This document shows, piece by piece, positions 45,104 to 53,482 of a DNA stretch of 64,000 nt; position 1 is the stretch's first letter; every line of letters begins with the position of its first letter. The stretch is from Aestuariibaculum sediminum. Lineage in GTDB: Bacteria; Bacteroidota; Bacteroidia; Flavobacteriales; Flavobacteriaceae. The DNA lies in NCBI RefSeq assembly GCF_014596945.1, contig NZ_JACVXB010000003.1, positions 372,001 through 436,000 on the forward strand, read 5' to 3'. Below the pieces are notes generated by a model, which saw nothing but the letters and a program-made list of their open reading frames with translations, had not been told where the DNA came from and did no database searches. The position numbers and the translations under genes are program-made.

Positions 45104-45550
45104 ATGAAAACTCTAGACATACAAAAATGTGAATATATTTTACACCAAAATTATATTGGTCATTTAGGGTATATATACAATAACCGACCTTTTATTGTTC
45201 CAATAACGTATTTATACAACAAAGATCATTTAATAATTGGGTATTCCGGAGAAGGCCATAAAATCAACGCACTTCGCTTAAACCCAAACGTATCACTAGA
45301 AGTATCTGAAATTGACGCTATCGATAAATGGAAATCGGTTTTGGTTCATGGTGTTTTTAAGGAGCTAACAGGGAGTGGTGCCAAGGCCATGCTACATGAA
45401 TTTTCATTAGGTATAAAAGAAGTTATCCTAAATAATGAAGGGAGGGATTTAGATTACATTCATGAATTCTCCGCAAAAGTTGAGGCAGGTGAGCCCGTTA
45501 TTTATAAAATTGAAGTTGAAGAAATAACGGGAAAATACCGCATCAATTAA
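45104..45550 (+). CDS. Pyridoxamine 5'-phosphate oxidase-like flavoprotein
   Basis: The product has 148 residues with the split-barrel flavin-binding fold: GHLGYIYNNRPFIVPITYLY, then HLIIGYSGEGHKINALRLNPNVSLEV and WKSVLVHGVFKEL. Proteins of this group bind FMN, F420 or heme and some act as nitro- or heme-related reductases; the reaction here is unknown. It follows the cco cluster and has the same Crp/Fnr-like promoter layout, so it probably belongs to the same regulon. It overlaps the convergent hemN gene by 4 bases. Confidence 0.82.
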   Translation: MKTLDIQKCEYILHQNYIGHLGYIYNNRPFIVPITYLYNKDHLIIGYSGEGHKINALRLNPNVSLEVSEIDAIDKWKSVLVHGVFKELTGSGAKAMLHEFSLGIKEVILNNEGRDLDYIHEFSAKVEAGEPVIYKIEVEEITGKYRIN

Positions 45551-46911
45551 ATGGTCATCGAGAACAACTTGGTATCAGGTTGTTTTCTTTGCAATAACAA
45601 ATCGAAAGCCATGCAAACGTTTCTAACAAACGGTTTTCCTTTCGAGGTTACAGACATACCATCAGGATAAATTTCAACCAACCCATCGGATAACATTTCG
45701 TCTAATCGTCTTAATACCGATGGCAACTCTTTAAAGTATAGTTCATCATCAGACCAATTGGTTTGAAACTGACACATTAAATTTAAAATATGTCTTCTTA
45801 TAATTAAATCTTCATCACTCAAAAAATGCCCGCGATACACAGGAATTTTATTACTGGCTACCGAGTTATAATAGTCCTCAAGGTTCTTCTCATTTTGTGC
45901 AAAACCATACCAACTATCAGAAATAGATGAAACGCCCAATCCAATCATGGTTTGCGTCTTAGAGGTGGTATAACCCATAAAATTTCGATGTAAACCTCCT
46001 GATATCATGGATTTATAAAGCGAATCAGATGCCAAAGCAAAATGGTCCATACCTATTTCGTGATAACCAATTTCCATTAATAATTTCTTGCCTAACTGAT
46101 ATTGCTCTCGTTTTATTTCAGCAGAAGGCAGATCTTCGTCTTTAAACCCACGTTGCCCATTCCCTTTTATCCATGGCACATGAGCATAACTATAAAACGC
46201 TAATCGATCAGGCATCAAAGCATTGGTTTTCATAATGGTTTCCTCAACGTGTTCTAGCGTTTGAAATGGTAATCCAAATATGATATCATGTCCAACCGAG
46301 GTATATCCAATTTCTCTAGCTAATTCTGTAACATATTTAACATGTTCAAAAGGCTGAACTCTGTGAATGGCTTTCTGAACTGTTTCGTTGTAATCCTGAA
46401 CACCAAAACTAACGCGACGGAATCCTAGGTCGTATAAAGCTTCCAAATGCTCTTTTGTTGTGCTATTTGGATGCCCCTCAAAACTAAATTCATAATCTTC
46501 GGATAATATTGCATCCTTTAAAACACCTCTTATTAAATATGTTAAATGCCCGGGAGAAAAAAATGTTGGTGTTCCTCCTCCTAAGTGTATTTCTTTAATA
46601 ACCGGTGCTTCATCGAAATTCTTCACGTAAAGCGACCATTCTTTCAATACCGCGTTAATATATTTTGGTTCAACACTATGCTGCTTGGTTATTCGTTTGT
46701 TACACCCACAAAACGTGCATAAACTTTCACAAAATGGTAAATGAATATACAAGCTTAATCCCCCGGAAGATTTCTCGGCTTTTAAAGAGTTCCTTAATAC
46801 CTTTTCCCAGCTGTCCGAGGAAAAGGAATTCGAGTTCCAATAAGGCACTGTAGGGTAACTGGTATAACGAGGTCCCGACACGTTGTATTTGTTAACTAAA
46901 GTAGATAGCAT
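45547..46911 (-). CDS. hemN: Oxygen-independent coproporphyrinogen III oxidase
   Basis: From ATG 46911 the protein has 454 residues. The radical-SAM cluster motif is CESLCTFCGC, within YIHLPFCESLCTFCGCNKR, and the N-terminal NKYNVSGPRYTSYPTVPYW is the HemN signature. It makes protoporphyrinogen IX without oxygen, which suits a cell using a high-affinity oxidase. An upstream in-frame ATG at 46944 is rejected because an exact -7 box (46932-46939) would lie inside its first codons. Convergent overlap with the PPOX-type gene is 4 bases. Confidence 0.93.
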   Translation of the reverse strand: MLSTLVNKYNVSGPRYTSYPTVPYWNSNSFSSDSWEKVLRNSLKAEKSSGGLSLYIHLPFCESLCTFCGCNKRITKQHSVEPKYINAVLKEWSLYVKNFDEAPVIKEIHLGGGTPTFFSPGHLTYLIRGVLKDAILSEDYEFSFEGHPNSTTKEHLEALYDLGFRRVSFGVQDYNETVQKAIHRVQPFEHVKYVTELAREIGYTSVGHDIIFGLPFQTLEHVEETIMKTNALMPDRLAFYSYAHVPWIKGNGQRGFKDEDLPSAEIKREQYQLGKKLLMEIGYHEIGMDHFALASDSLYKSMISGGLHRNFMGYTTSKTQTMIGLGVSSISDSWYGFAQNEKNLEDYYNSVASNKIPVYRGHFLSDEDLIIRRHILNLMCQFQTNWSDDELYFKELPSVLRRLDEMLSDGLVEIYPDGMSVTSKGKPFVRNVCMAFDLLLQRKQPDTKLFSMTI

Positions 46912-46931
46912 AGTACTTTTTTTTGAATTCA

Positions 46932-46939
46932 CAAAATTA
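46932..46939 (-). promoter_or_regulatory. -7 element TAATTTTG of hemN
   Basis: Exact TAnnTTTG match on the minus strand. The predicted start of transcription (about 46927) is downstream of ATG 46944 and upstream of ATG 46911, which decides the start codon. No Crp/Fnr-like palindrome stands at the 29.5-bp distance. Confidence 0.68.
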
Positions 46940-47027
46940 CCCATAAGATTTTAAAAATGAAATAAATTCACTACAAAAATATTTACAATTAGTATATTAG
47001 CAGATATCAAATTAAAAAACAAATTTC

Positions 47028-47648
47028 ATGAAAAAAATAGGTTATTTCTTATTACTTGCGTCCTTTAGTTTAGTCGCATGTAAAAACGATAAAAAAGAAT
47101 CTAAACCCAACATTGATACTGAAAAGTCAGTAGAGGTATTTGTTGTAAAACCTGAAGCTACATCTGTAAAATTTACCGCTTACAAAACAACCGACAAAGT
47201 ACCTGTTGGAGGTGAATTTACAGTTTTAAAATTTAATGAAAAAACAGGTTCTTCAGCAGAGGAAGCTTTAAATAATTTGAAGTTTTCAATTCCTGTAAGT
47301 AGTTTATTTACTAAAGACCCTTCGAGAGACACGAAAATTAAAGAATCTTTCTTTGGTACGATGCTAGATACTGAGCTACTTAGTGGTACAATAAAGATAA
47401 ATAATGGCGAATACGTAGCCTCACTTACTATGAATGGTGTTACAAAAGATTTACCACTAAATGTGGAAATTACCGATGCCCGCCGCGTATTAATGACAGG
47501 TACTATGAACCTAAACGACTGGGATGCACTAGGTGCTTTAGAAAGTTTAAATAAAGTTTGTTTCGATTTACACAAGGGACCAGATGGAGTTAGTAAAACC
47601 TGGGAAGAAGTTGCTATTGAAGTAAGCACATACCTCCGAAAAGGTTAA
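47028..47648 (+). CDS. YceI-like lipoprotein
   Basis: The product has 206 residues with a lipoprotein signal ending LVAC (Cys18). The YceI-type lipocalin fold is suggested by SVKFTAYKTTDKVPVGGEFT and later SGTIKINNGEYVASLTMNGVTKDLPLNV and GTMNLNDWDALGALESLN. Relatives bind isoprenoid or amphiphilic ligands. It is divergent from hemN and ends in a terminator. No operon partner. Confidence 0.82.
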   Translation: MKKIGYFLLLASFSLVACKNDKKESKPNIDTEKSVEVFVVKPEATSVKFTAYKTTDKVPVGGEFTVLKFNEKTGSSAEEALNNLKFSIPVSSLFTKDPSRDTKIKESFFGTMLDTELLSGTIKINNGEYVASLTMNGVTKDLPLNVEITDARRVLMTGTMNLNDWDALGALESLNKVCFDLHKGPDGVSKTWEEVAIEVSTYLRKG

Positions 47649-47670
47649 TTTAACAAGCTGAAAATAACAA

Positions 47671-47700
47671 AAAAAGCTACTTTAACAGTAGCTTTTTTTT
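47671..47700. terminator. Bidirectional terminator between yceI-like and DUF202 genes
   Basis: The arms AAAAAGCTACT (47671-47681) and AGTAGCTTTTT (47687-47697) are perfect complements, with eight T in all at the right (47693-47700). It serves convergent genes ending at 47648 and 47699. Confidence 0.88.
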
Positions 47701-48031
47701 ATGAATTTATATCATCATGTTTTTCTGCCATGTAAAACAAGCGTTTTAAACTTCTTTTTAGTAAATAAAACCTGTAAATGCCAATGAATAAAAAAACAAC
47801 CGAAAACACCAAAGCTGCTACGGCTAGATATTTAAAATTGGGGTACTCCTTAATTTGAAACAAAGCAAAAGCACCTATTAAAAGGTAAAGCGACGATCTA
47901 ATGTACGATAATAAAGTGCGTTCATTAGCCAAACGTGTACGTTCTATTGCTAATTGATCCCGCAATATAATACGTTCGTCAGGTTTAAATTCTCTACTTA
48001 CGGCTAATCGTTTTTTTCTTTTCTTTTTCAA
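47699..48031 (-). CDS. DUF202 membrane protein
   Basis: The product has 110 residues: a basic N-terminus, then the DUF202 signature RDQLAIERTRLANERTLLSY, followed by two membrane helices (LYLLIGAFALFQI and YLAVAALVFSVVFLFIGIY). Related domains occur in yeast VTC proteins, but the bacterial role is not established. It lies downstream of queE on the same strand with an 80-base gap, so it may have its own promoter. Confidence 0.8.
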   Translation of the reverse strand: MKKKRKKRLAVSREFKPDERIILRDQLAIERTRLANERTLLSYIRSSLYLLIGAFALFQIKEYPNFKYLAVAALVFSVVFLFIGIYRFYLLKRSLKRLFYMAEKHDDINS

Positions 48032-48111
48032 AAAATGTAGTTTATAATTAGCTCTAATTTACTGTAAATCTGGTTAACCTGAATATAACCTAGGTAAATA
48101 TTATTATTTAC

Positions 48112-48741
48112 TTAAGGTATATTTAAATATTTATGTGTTTGAAGCGACACTTTCCATTTAGGGTGTTTCATTACATAGTCCACAATTTCCGGAACAACTT
48201 TATCGCGTTTGCTCCATTCGGGCTGCAAATACAAAATACAATCTTTATTTACTTTAGCCGCTTGCTCTTCTGCAAAACGAAAATCATCTTTATTATAGAC
48301 GATAACTTTAAGTTCATTGGCTTTATCGTAAACCTCTTGTGTAGGCAACTTCAGTTTTTTGGGCGACAAACAAATCCAGTCCCAAATACCTGTTAATTTA
48401 TAAGCTCCAGATGTTTCAATATGAACCTGCATCCCAAGTGCTTTTAATTGCTTTGTTAGCGGTGTCATATCCCATGTTAATGGTTCACCTCCTGTAATTA
48501 CAATAGTATCACTATATTTTTTTGCGTTTTCTACAATTTTAGAAATTTGGGTAGGTGGATGCAGCTCAGCATTCCAGCTTTCTTTCACATCGCACCAATG
48601 ACATCCTACATCGCAACCTCCAACACGTATAAAATATGCTGCGGTTCCCTTATGATATCCTTCACCCTGAATGGTGTAAAATTCTTCCATTAAAGGCAAC
48701 ATTTCACCTTTGTTTACTAAGTCTTGTATTTCGCTATTCAT
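48112..48741 (-). CDS. queE: 7-carboxy-7-deazaguanine synthase
   Basis: From ATG 48741 the protein has 209 residues. The radical-SAM motif CDVGCHWC lies in FIRVGGCDVGCHWCDVKESW, and EEFYTIQGEGYHKGTA near the N-terminus is the QueE signature. It makes the 7-deazaguanine core of queuosine. An upstream ATG at 48762 is unlikely because an exact -7 box lies inside its first codons. The ATG at 48741 is only 4 bases from that box, so the mRNA may be leaderless. Other queuosine genes are not in the window. Confidence 0.9.
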   Translation of the reverse strand: MNSEIQDLVNKGEMLPLMEEFYTIQGEGYHKGTAAYFIRVGGCDVGCHWCDVKESWNAELHPPTQISKIVENAKKYSDTIVITGGEPLTWDMTPLTKQLKALGMQVHIETSGAYKLTGIWDWICLSPKKLKLPTQEVYDKANELKVIVYNKDDFRFAEEQAAKVNKDCILYLQPEWSKRDKVVPEIVDYVMKHPKWKVSLQTHKYLNIP

Positions 48742-48745
48742 GCCG

Positions 48746-48753
48746 CAAAGATA
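48746..48753 (-). promoter_or_regulatory. -7 element TATCTTTG of queE
   Basis: Exact TAnnTTTG match. Transcription expected 5-7 bases after the box would begin at or just past the A of ATG 48741. Confidence 0.62.
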
Positions 48754-48926
48754 CGTATTCATTTACGTTATTTTATCTTTTTTACACTTCATTTAACGCG
48801 TGCTTGTTTTATTAATTTGAAACGGTTTATACTCACAATAAAACGGTTCTCTTTACTCGTTTTTAATGAAAAATAGTTATTTTTTTCTTCATCAATTTTC
48901 ATGTATTTTTAACCAAAATTAAAGGT

Positions 48927-50459
48927 ATGAGCAGAACAGAAGACTTTTTAAAACACATTACAGAAGGAAACATGACCAAAGGCGAATTTATCCCCGTGGG
49001 TAGCGCCATGTTAGATGGTGAAACTATAGCTGGTGCTCATGTAAAAATACCTTTAAAAACTTTAAATCGTCATGGCTTAATTGCTGGTGCTACCGGTACC
49101 GGAAAGACAAAATCTTTACAAGTTCTTGCAGAAAACTTAAGCGAACGCGGCGTACCCGTTCTACTTATGGATATTAAAGGAGACTTGAGCGGTTTGGCGC
49201 AACCTAGCCCCGGACATCCTAAAATTGATGAACGCATGGAAAAAATTGGCTTGCCGTTTGAGGCCAAAGGTTTTCCTGTTGAAATGTTAACCTTATCGGA
49301 ACAAAACGGTGTTCGCCTGCGTGCAACGGTTAGCGAATTTGGTCCTGTTTTACTTTCTAGAATTTTAGATTTAAGCGATACCCAATCGGGCATTGTTTCT
49401 GTTATTTTTCAGTATTGCGACAACCACAAATTGCCGCTATTAGACTTAAAAGATTTTAAAAAAATACTGCAATATGCTACAGAAGAAGGCAAAGAAGAGT
49501 TTAACGAAGCTTATGGACGTATTTCTACAGCTTCTACAGGTGCTATTCTTCGCAAAATTGTAGAACTCGAGCAGCAAGGAGCCGACCTATTTTTTGGTGA
49601 AACATCGTTTGATGTTCAAGATTTATTACGCATTGACAATACGGGTAAAGGTTATATAAACATTATACGCTTAACCGATATTCAAGACCGCCCAAAATTG
49701 TTCTCTACTTTTATGCTAAGCTTACTAGCTGAAATTTATTCTACATTCCCAGAACAAGGAGACACAGGCAGACCTGAGTTGGTTATTTTTATTGATGAGG
49801 CTCATTTAATTTTCGATGAAGCATCTAAAGCATTGCTCAATCAAATAGAGAGTATTGTAAAGCTGATAAGAAGTAAAGGTGTAGGTTTATATTTTGTAAC
49901 GCAAAACCCAACCGATGTGCCAGAAGAAGTGTTAAGCCAGTTAGGGTTAAAAATTCAACATGCCTTACGCGCTTTCACAGCTAAAGATAGAAAGGCTATT
50001 AAATTAACCGCACAAAACTATCCCGATTCACCATATTACAATACCGAAGACGTCTTAACTGCATTAGGTACGGGTGAAGCTTTAGTCTCGGCGTTAGATG
50101 AAAAAGGGCGGCCTACCCCACTGGCAGCGACCATGATGCGCGCCCCTATGAGTCGCATGGATATTTTAACAGACACCGAATTAAAAGACCTTCTTTCGGC
50201 TTCTAAACTAGTTAAAAAATACAACGAAACCATTGATCGTGAAAGTGCCTACGAATTATTAACTAAAAAAATTGAACGCGCCGAAGCAGAGGACGCTAAA
50301 GAAAAAGTTAAAAAAGAACAAGAGGCCTTAAAAAAAGCTCGCTCGTCGTCCTCTTCAAGACGAAGAAATACGGCTATGAATCCCGTAGTTAAAGTTTTAA
50401 CCAGTGCCACATTTATTAGAAGTGTTTTTGGTATTTTAACTAAAATCATGAAAAAATAA
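48927..50459 (+). CDS. HerA-like/DUF853 ATPase
   Basis: The protein has 510 residues. Walker A is GATGTGKTKS (54-63), Walker B is LVIFIDEAHLIFDEA and a later arginine-containing segment is LRAFTAKDRKAI. It begins with a HAS-barrel-like segment (VPVGSAMLDGETIAGAHVKIPL in shifted form near residue 23). The C-terminus has a Lys/Glu-rich coil and a serine/arginine-rich patch. DUF853 proteins resemble HerA and FtsK translocases; substrate unknown. The next two genes follow at 48 and 7 bases. Confidence 0.85.
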   Translation: MSRTEDFLKHITEGNMTKGEFIPVGSAMLDGETIAGAHVKIPLKTLNRHGLIAGATGTGKTKSLQVLAENLSERGVPVLLMDIKGDLSGLAQPSPGHPKIDERMEKIGLPFEAKGFPVEMLTLSEQNGVRLRATVSEFGPVLLSRILDLSDTQSGIVSVIFQYCDNHKLPLLDLKDFKKILQYATEEGKEEFNEAYGRISTASTGAILRKIVELEQQGADLFFGETSFDVQDLLRIDNTGKGYINIIRLTDIQDRPKLFSTFMLSLLAEIYSTFPEQGDTGRPELVIFIDEAHLIFDEASKALLNQIESIVKLIRSKGVGLYFVTQNPTDVPEEVLSQLGLKIQHALRAFTAKDRKAIKLTAQNYPDSPYYNTEDVLTALGTGEALVSALDEKGRPTPLAATMMRAPMSRMDILTDTELKDLLSASKLVKKYNETIDRESAYELLTKKIERAEAEDAKEKVKKEQEALKKARSSSSSRRRNTAMNPVVKVLTSATFIRSVFGILTKIMKK

Positions 50460-50507
50460 TGCGACATTTGTGTCAAAAAAAATTAAACCATCTTATCAAA
50501 TCATTAC

Positions 50508-51059
50508 ATGAAAAAAATAATATTAAGCATCTCTGTTCTATCTCTTTTATTCACAGGCTGTAATAAAACTCAGGATCCATTTGAAATTTCGAAACAACAT
50601 GTGGGTTTATTAACAGATTCTACGCTAGTTAAAAATTTAAAAACTGTTTTTTTAAACGATTCAATTAATGAAGTTATTAACGATAATGGCTTTTTAGGAA
50701 TTGGAAAGAGCATAGAGGTATTTGATAATTCTGGTAAAAAATTATTGATTCTGAATCCCGAATACAAACCAGACACCACCGCAGTCGTTAAAAGTGTTCA
50801 AATTATTGATCCTAGATTTAAAACTGAAAAAGATATTACGACCCAAAGTACATTTAAGGATATTAGTAGCAATTATAAAATTTCAAGAATAGACAACTTA
50901 ATTAATTCGGTGGTTGTTACCGTTAACGAAATTAATGCAAGTTTCACTATCGATAAGCAAGAGCTACCCGCAAATATTAGATTCGATATGGATCTGGACA
51001 TTGAAGCGATGCATATTCCTGAGAATGCTAAAATAAAATACTTCTTTATAAATTGGTAA
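50508..51059 (+). CDS. Hypothetical lipoprotein
   Basis: The product has 183 residues with a lipoprotein signal ending FTGC (Cys18). I do not recognise a family. It begins NKTQDPFEISKQHVGLLTD and looks like a mixed alpha/beta protein without cysteines after the anchor. It lies 7 bases before the YitT-like gene and 48 bases after the HerA-like gene, so it may share an operon. Confidence 0.7.
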   Translation: MKKIILSISVLSLLFTGCNKTQDPFEISKQHVGLLTDSTLVKNLKTVFLNDSINEVINDNGFLGIGKSIEVFDNSGKKLLILNPEYKPDTTAVVKSVQIIDPRFKTEKDITTQSTFKDISSNYKISRIDNLINSVVVTVNEINASFTIDKQELPANIRFDMDLDIEAMHIPENAKIKYFFINW

Positions 51060-51066
51060 ACTGCCC

Positions 51067-52047
51067 ATGAATCCGATTTTATCCAAATTACTTGTAGATC
51101 TTGCTAAAAAGCGGATAAAGTCAAAGCAAATTATTGACAAACCGGTTAGTAAAAAACAAATTGTTCCACTGGTTAGGAATTTTCAGGTAGAATTGGCTCA
51201 TGCCATTAAGGAATATATCTTTATCATTATTGGTGTTTTTTCAGCTGGGTTTGGATTAAAAGGATTTTTGTTACCAAATCACTTTATAGATGGAGGTGCT
51301 ACGGGAATTTCACTGTTATTAAACCACGTTGCACCTCTCAATTTAAGTTTCTTTTTAATACTTGTAAACCTCCCATTTTTAATATTAGCATCTAAAACAA
51401 TTAGCATAAAATTCGCTGTAAAAAGTATTGCTGCCATTGCACTTTTAGCTTTTGTGGTTCATTTTATTAAGTACCCTACAATTACCGAAGACAAATTATT
51501 AATTTCGGTTTTTGGCGGTTTCTTTCTTGGCTTAGGTATTGGAATGTCCATGCGCGGGGGGAGTGTTATTGATGGCACCGAAGTTCTGGCCATTTATTTA
51601 AGCAGAAAATTGTCGCTTACCATAGGCGATATATTGCTGCTCATCAATATTATCATTTTTTCTGTTGGAGCTTATGTACTGTCAGTTGAAACAGCACTCT
51701 ATGCCATTTTAACCTACCTGGCTGCGGCAAAAACAGTTGATTTTGTTGTAGACGGTGTGGAAGAATACGTTGGTGTAACCATTATATCCAAATCTCATGA
51801 AGCCATCAGGTTAATGTTAACCGAAAAACTTGGTAGGGCCTGTACTATTTTTGCTGGTAAAGGTGGATTCAGTAACGATAATAAAACCTATAATCAAGAT
51901 ATTGTATATACAGTAGTTACACGTCTTGAGCTTGCCAAATTACAGACAGAAATCGATAAAATAGACAGAAATGCCTTTATCATCATGGGTATTGTAAAAG
52001 ACCTCAAAGGTGGTATGATTAAAAAGAAACCTTTAAAGAGTCACTAA
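51067..52047 (+). CDS. YitT family membrane protein
   Basis: The protein has 326 residues: a basic N-terminal extension of about 45 residues, five to six membrane helices (from IFIIIGVFSAGFGLKGFLLP to LYAILTYLAAAKTVDFVVDG) and a C-terminal soluble DUF2179 domain (VTIISKSHEAIRLMLTEKLGRACTIF and later GMIKKK). Family function is unknown, possibly transport. The membrane motif MRGGSVIDGTEVLA is typical of YitT proteins. Confidence 0.86.
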   Translation: MNPILSKLLVDLAKKRIKSKQIIDKPVSKKQIVPLVRNFQVELAHAIKEYIFIIIGVFSAGFGLKGFLLPNHFIDGGATGISLLLNHVAPLNLSFFLILVNLPFLILASKTISIKFAVKSIAAIALLAFVVHFIKYPTITEDKLLISVFGGFFLGLGIGMSMRGGSVIDGTEVLAIYLSRKLSLTIGDILLLINIIIFSVGAYVLSVETALYAILTYLAAAKTVDFVVDGVEEYVGVTIISKSHEAIRLMLTEKLGRACTIFAGKGGFSNDNKTYNQDIVYTVVTRLELAKLQTEIDKIDRNAFIIMGIVKDLKGGMIKKKPLKSH

Positions 52048-52087
52048 TACATTAACTTAAACGCTCTAGTAACCGCGCAGGAATGCG

Positions 52088-52095
52088 TATATTTG
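52088..52095 (+). promoter_or_regulatory. -7 element TATATTTG of the cupin gene
   Basis: Exact TAnnTTTG match, 56 bases before the ATG at 52152. A dyad at 52107-52129 lies in the predicted leader. Confidence 0.65.
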
Positions 52096-52106
52096 AACCT
52101 CGAATT

Positions 52107-52129
52107 AATTACGTTCATATCACGTAATT
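52107..52129. promoter_or_regulatory. Inverted repeat in the cupin gene leader
   Basis: The arms AATTACGT (52107-52114) and ACGTAATT (52122-52129) are perfect complements around TCATATC. It begins just after the expected transcription start, a usual position for a repressor site; an RNA hairpin is the alternative. Confidence 0.42.
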
Positions 52130-52151
52130 TTCTAGTAAGAATTAGTTTATT

Positions 52152-52523
52152 ATGAGCACAACAAAGAAATACACGATACAAACCAATCCGTTTGTAGTAC
52201 CAACAAATGATGGTAAAGTTATTAACGAACATTTTGGTTTAGCAACCAATAACAATAGCAATATTAGTATCGCTCATATGAAAGCCCCTGCGGGTTGGAG
52301 TGAACCATTTCAAACCCCAGAATTTGATGAATACACGTTTGTCATACGTGGAAAAAAACAATTTATAATAGAGGGAGAAACCATTGTTCTGGAAGCTGGT
52401 CAATCGATAAAAATAGATCGCAACACACGGGTTCAATACTCAAATCCATTTACTGAAGTTTGCGAATATATTGCTATCTGTACTCCTGCATTTTCAATAG
52501 AATTAGCACGCAGAGAATCTTAA
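52152..52523 (+). CDS. Cupin-domain protein
   Basis: The product has 123 residues with a single double-stranded beta-helix: ISIAHMKAPAGWSEPFQTPEFDEYTFVIRGKKQFIIEG and then LEAGQSIKIDRNTRVQYSNPF. The usual metal ligands (HxH, E, H) are largely replaced: there is an acidic FDEY but no HxH. So it may bind a small ligand without a catalytic metal. No neighbour suggests a pathway. Confidence 0.78.
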   Translation: MSTTKKYTIQTNPFVVPTNDGKVINEHFGLATNNNSNISIAHMKAPAGWSEPFQTPEFDEYTFVIRGKKQFIIEGETIVLEAGQSIKIDRNTRVQYSNPFTEVCEYIAICTPAFSIELARRES

Positions 52524-52615
52524 TTGCGTTAAAAAAGTAATTCATCTATAATCTTTAAAACGAGTCTATCGAGGTGGCAATCGCCAATTTAAAATCTCGA
52601 ATAACTATACTTTCA

Positions 52616-53440
52616 ATGAATCAAATAATAGTAAAAACCATAGGAAAACTTGTAAACACCTTTTGCTATATAGCACCATACCAAGCGGCAAAAATGGCAG
52701 TTAACATTTTTTCAACTCCAAGAAAAGGACAATTACTTACCGAAGAAAACCAGTATTTGAAATCGGCAAAACAAAACACTTTAAATTACGAAGGGATAAA
52801 CATTCAAACCTACCAATGGCCTGGATCGCAAAAAACCATATTATTAGTCCACGGTTGGGAAAGTAATACTTATCGGTGGAAAGATTTAATAGAGTTGCTA
52901 AAAGTTGAAAATTATAATATTGTAAGTATTGATGCTCCGGGACATGGAAATTCAGGACATAAAACTTTCAATGCTGTGTTGTATTCCGAATGTATCAACT
53001 TAGCCGCAAGCACCTTCAAACCAAACATCATAATAGGACATTCCATTGGCGGCACTGCTTCTGCCTTAGCAACCCATAATTATAAACTTCCTATTGAAAA
53101 GCTTATACTATTAGGTGCCCCATCCAATTTTGACGAAGTTATTGAAAACTATGTTAAAATTATGGGATACAACAAAAAGGTGGTTACAGCTATGAATGAT
53201 TATTTTTTAAAACACTTTGGAAAGCTTCCCAGCTTTTATGCTATAGAAAACTTCTCGGAAAATCTTTTGCCCCAAGGTTTAATTATTCATGATAAAAAAG
53301 ACCGAATAATTTCATATCGCGATGCTCTACAAATATCTAAACATTATAACAACGCCAAACTAGTTAAAACCAAAGGATTTGGTCATGGCTTAAAAAATGA
53401 AATTGTATACAATCACATTTTAGAATTTTTAAACACTTAG
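52616..53440 (+). CDS. Alpha/beta hydrolase
   Basis: From ATG 52616 the protein has 274 residues; a GTG at 52574 would add 14 unconvincing residues. The nucleophile elbow is GHSIGGTA, the oxyanion segment LLVHGWESNTYRW, the acid in IIHDKKDRIISY and the histidine in KGFGHGLKNE, so the Ser-Asp-His triad is complete. No signal peptide. Substrate unknown, and it lies alone between the cupin and rluF-like genes. Confidence 0.82.
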   Translation: MNQIIVKTIGKLVNTFCYIAPYQAAKMAVNIFSTPRKGQLLTEENQYLKSAKQNTLNYEGINIQTYQWPGSQKTILLVHGWESNTYRWKDLIELLKVENYNIVSIDAPGHGNSGHKTFNAVLYSECINLAASTFKPNIIIGHSIGGTASALATHNYKLPIEKLILLGAPSNFDEVIENYVKIMGYNKKVVTAMNDYFLKHFGKLPSFYAIENFSENLLPQGLIIHDKKDRIISYRDALQISKHYNNAKLVKTKGFGHGLKNEIVYNHILEFLNT

Positions 53441-53448
53441 ATTTATTG

Positions 53449-53456
53449 TATTTTTG
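53449..53456 (+). promoter_or_regulatory. -7 element TATTTTTG of the rluF-like gene
   Basis: Exact TAnnTTTG match. It predicts transcription near 53462 and favours ATG 53483 over the in-frame TTG at 53468, which would leave a leader of only a few bases. Confidence 0.65.
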
Positions 53457-53482
53457 AATCTTAAAATTTGTACAGAAACACC

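Noticed and set aside
46951-46975. TGA and TCA words upstream of hemN as a fifth Crp/Fnr site
   Set aside because: The gap between TGA and TCA is 7 instead of 6, and the distance to the hemN -7 box does not match.
50112-50118. CCTACCC inside the HerA-like gene as a third ECF promoter
   Set aside because: It lies in coding sequence and lacks the GGAA extension and the ACTTGTT partner.
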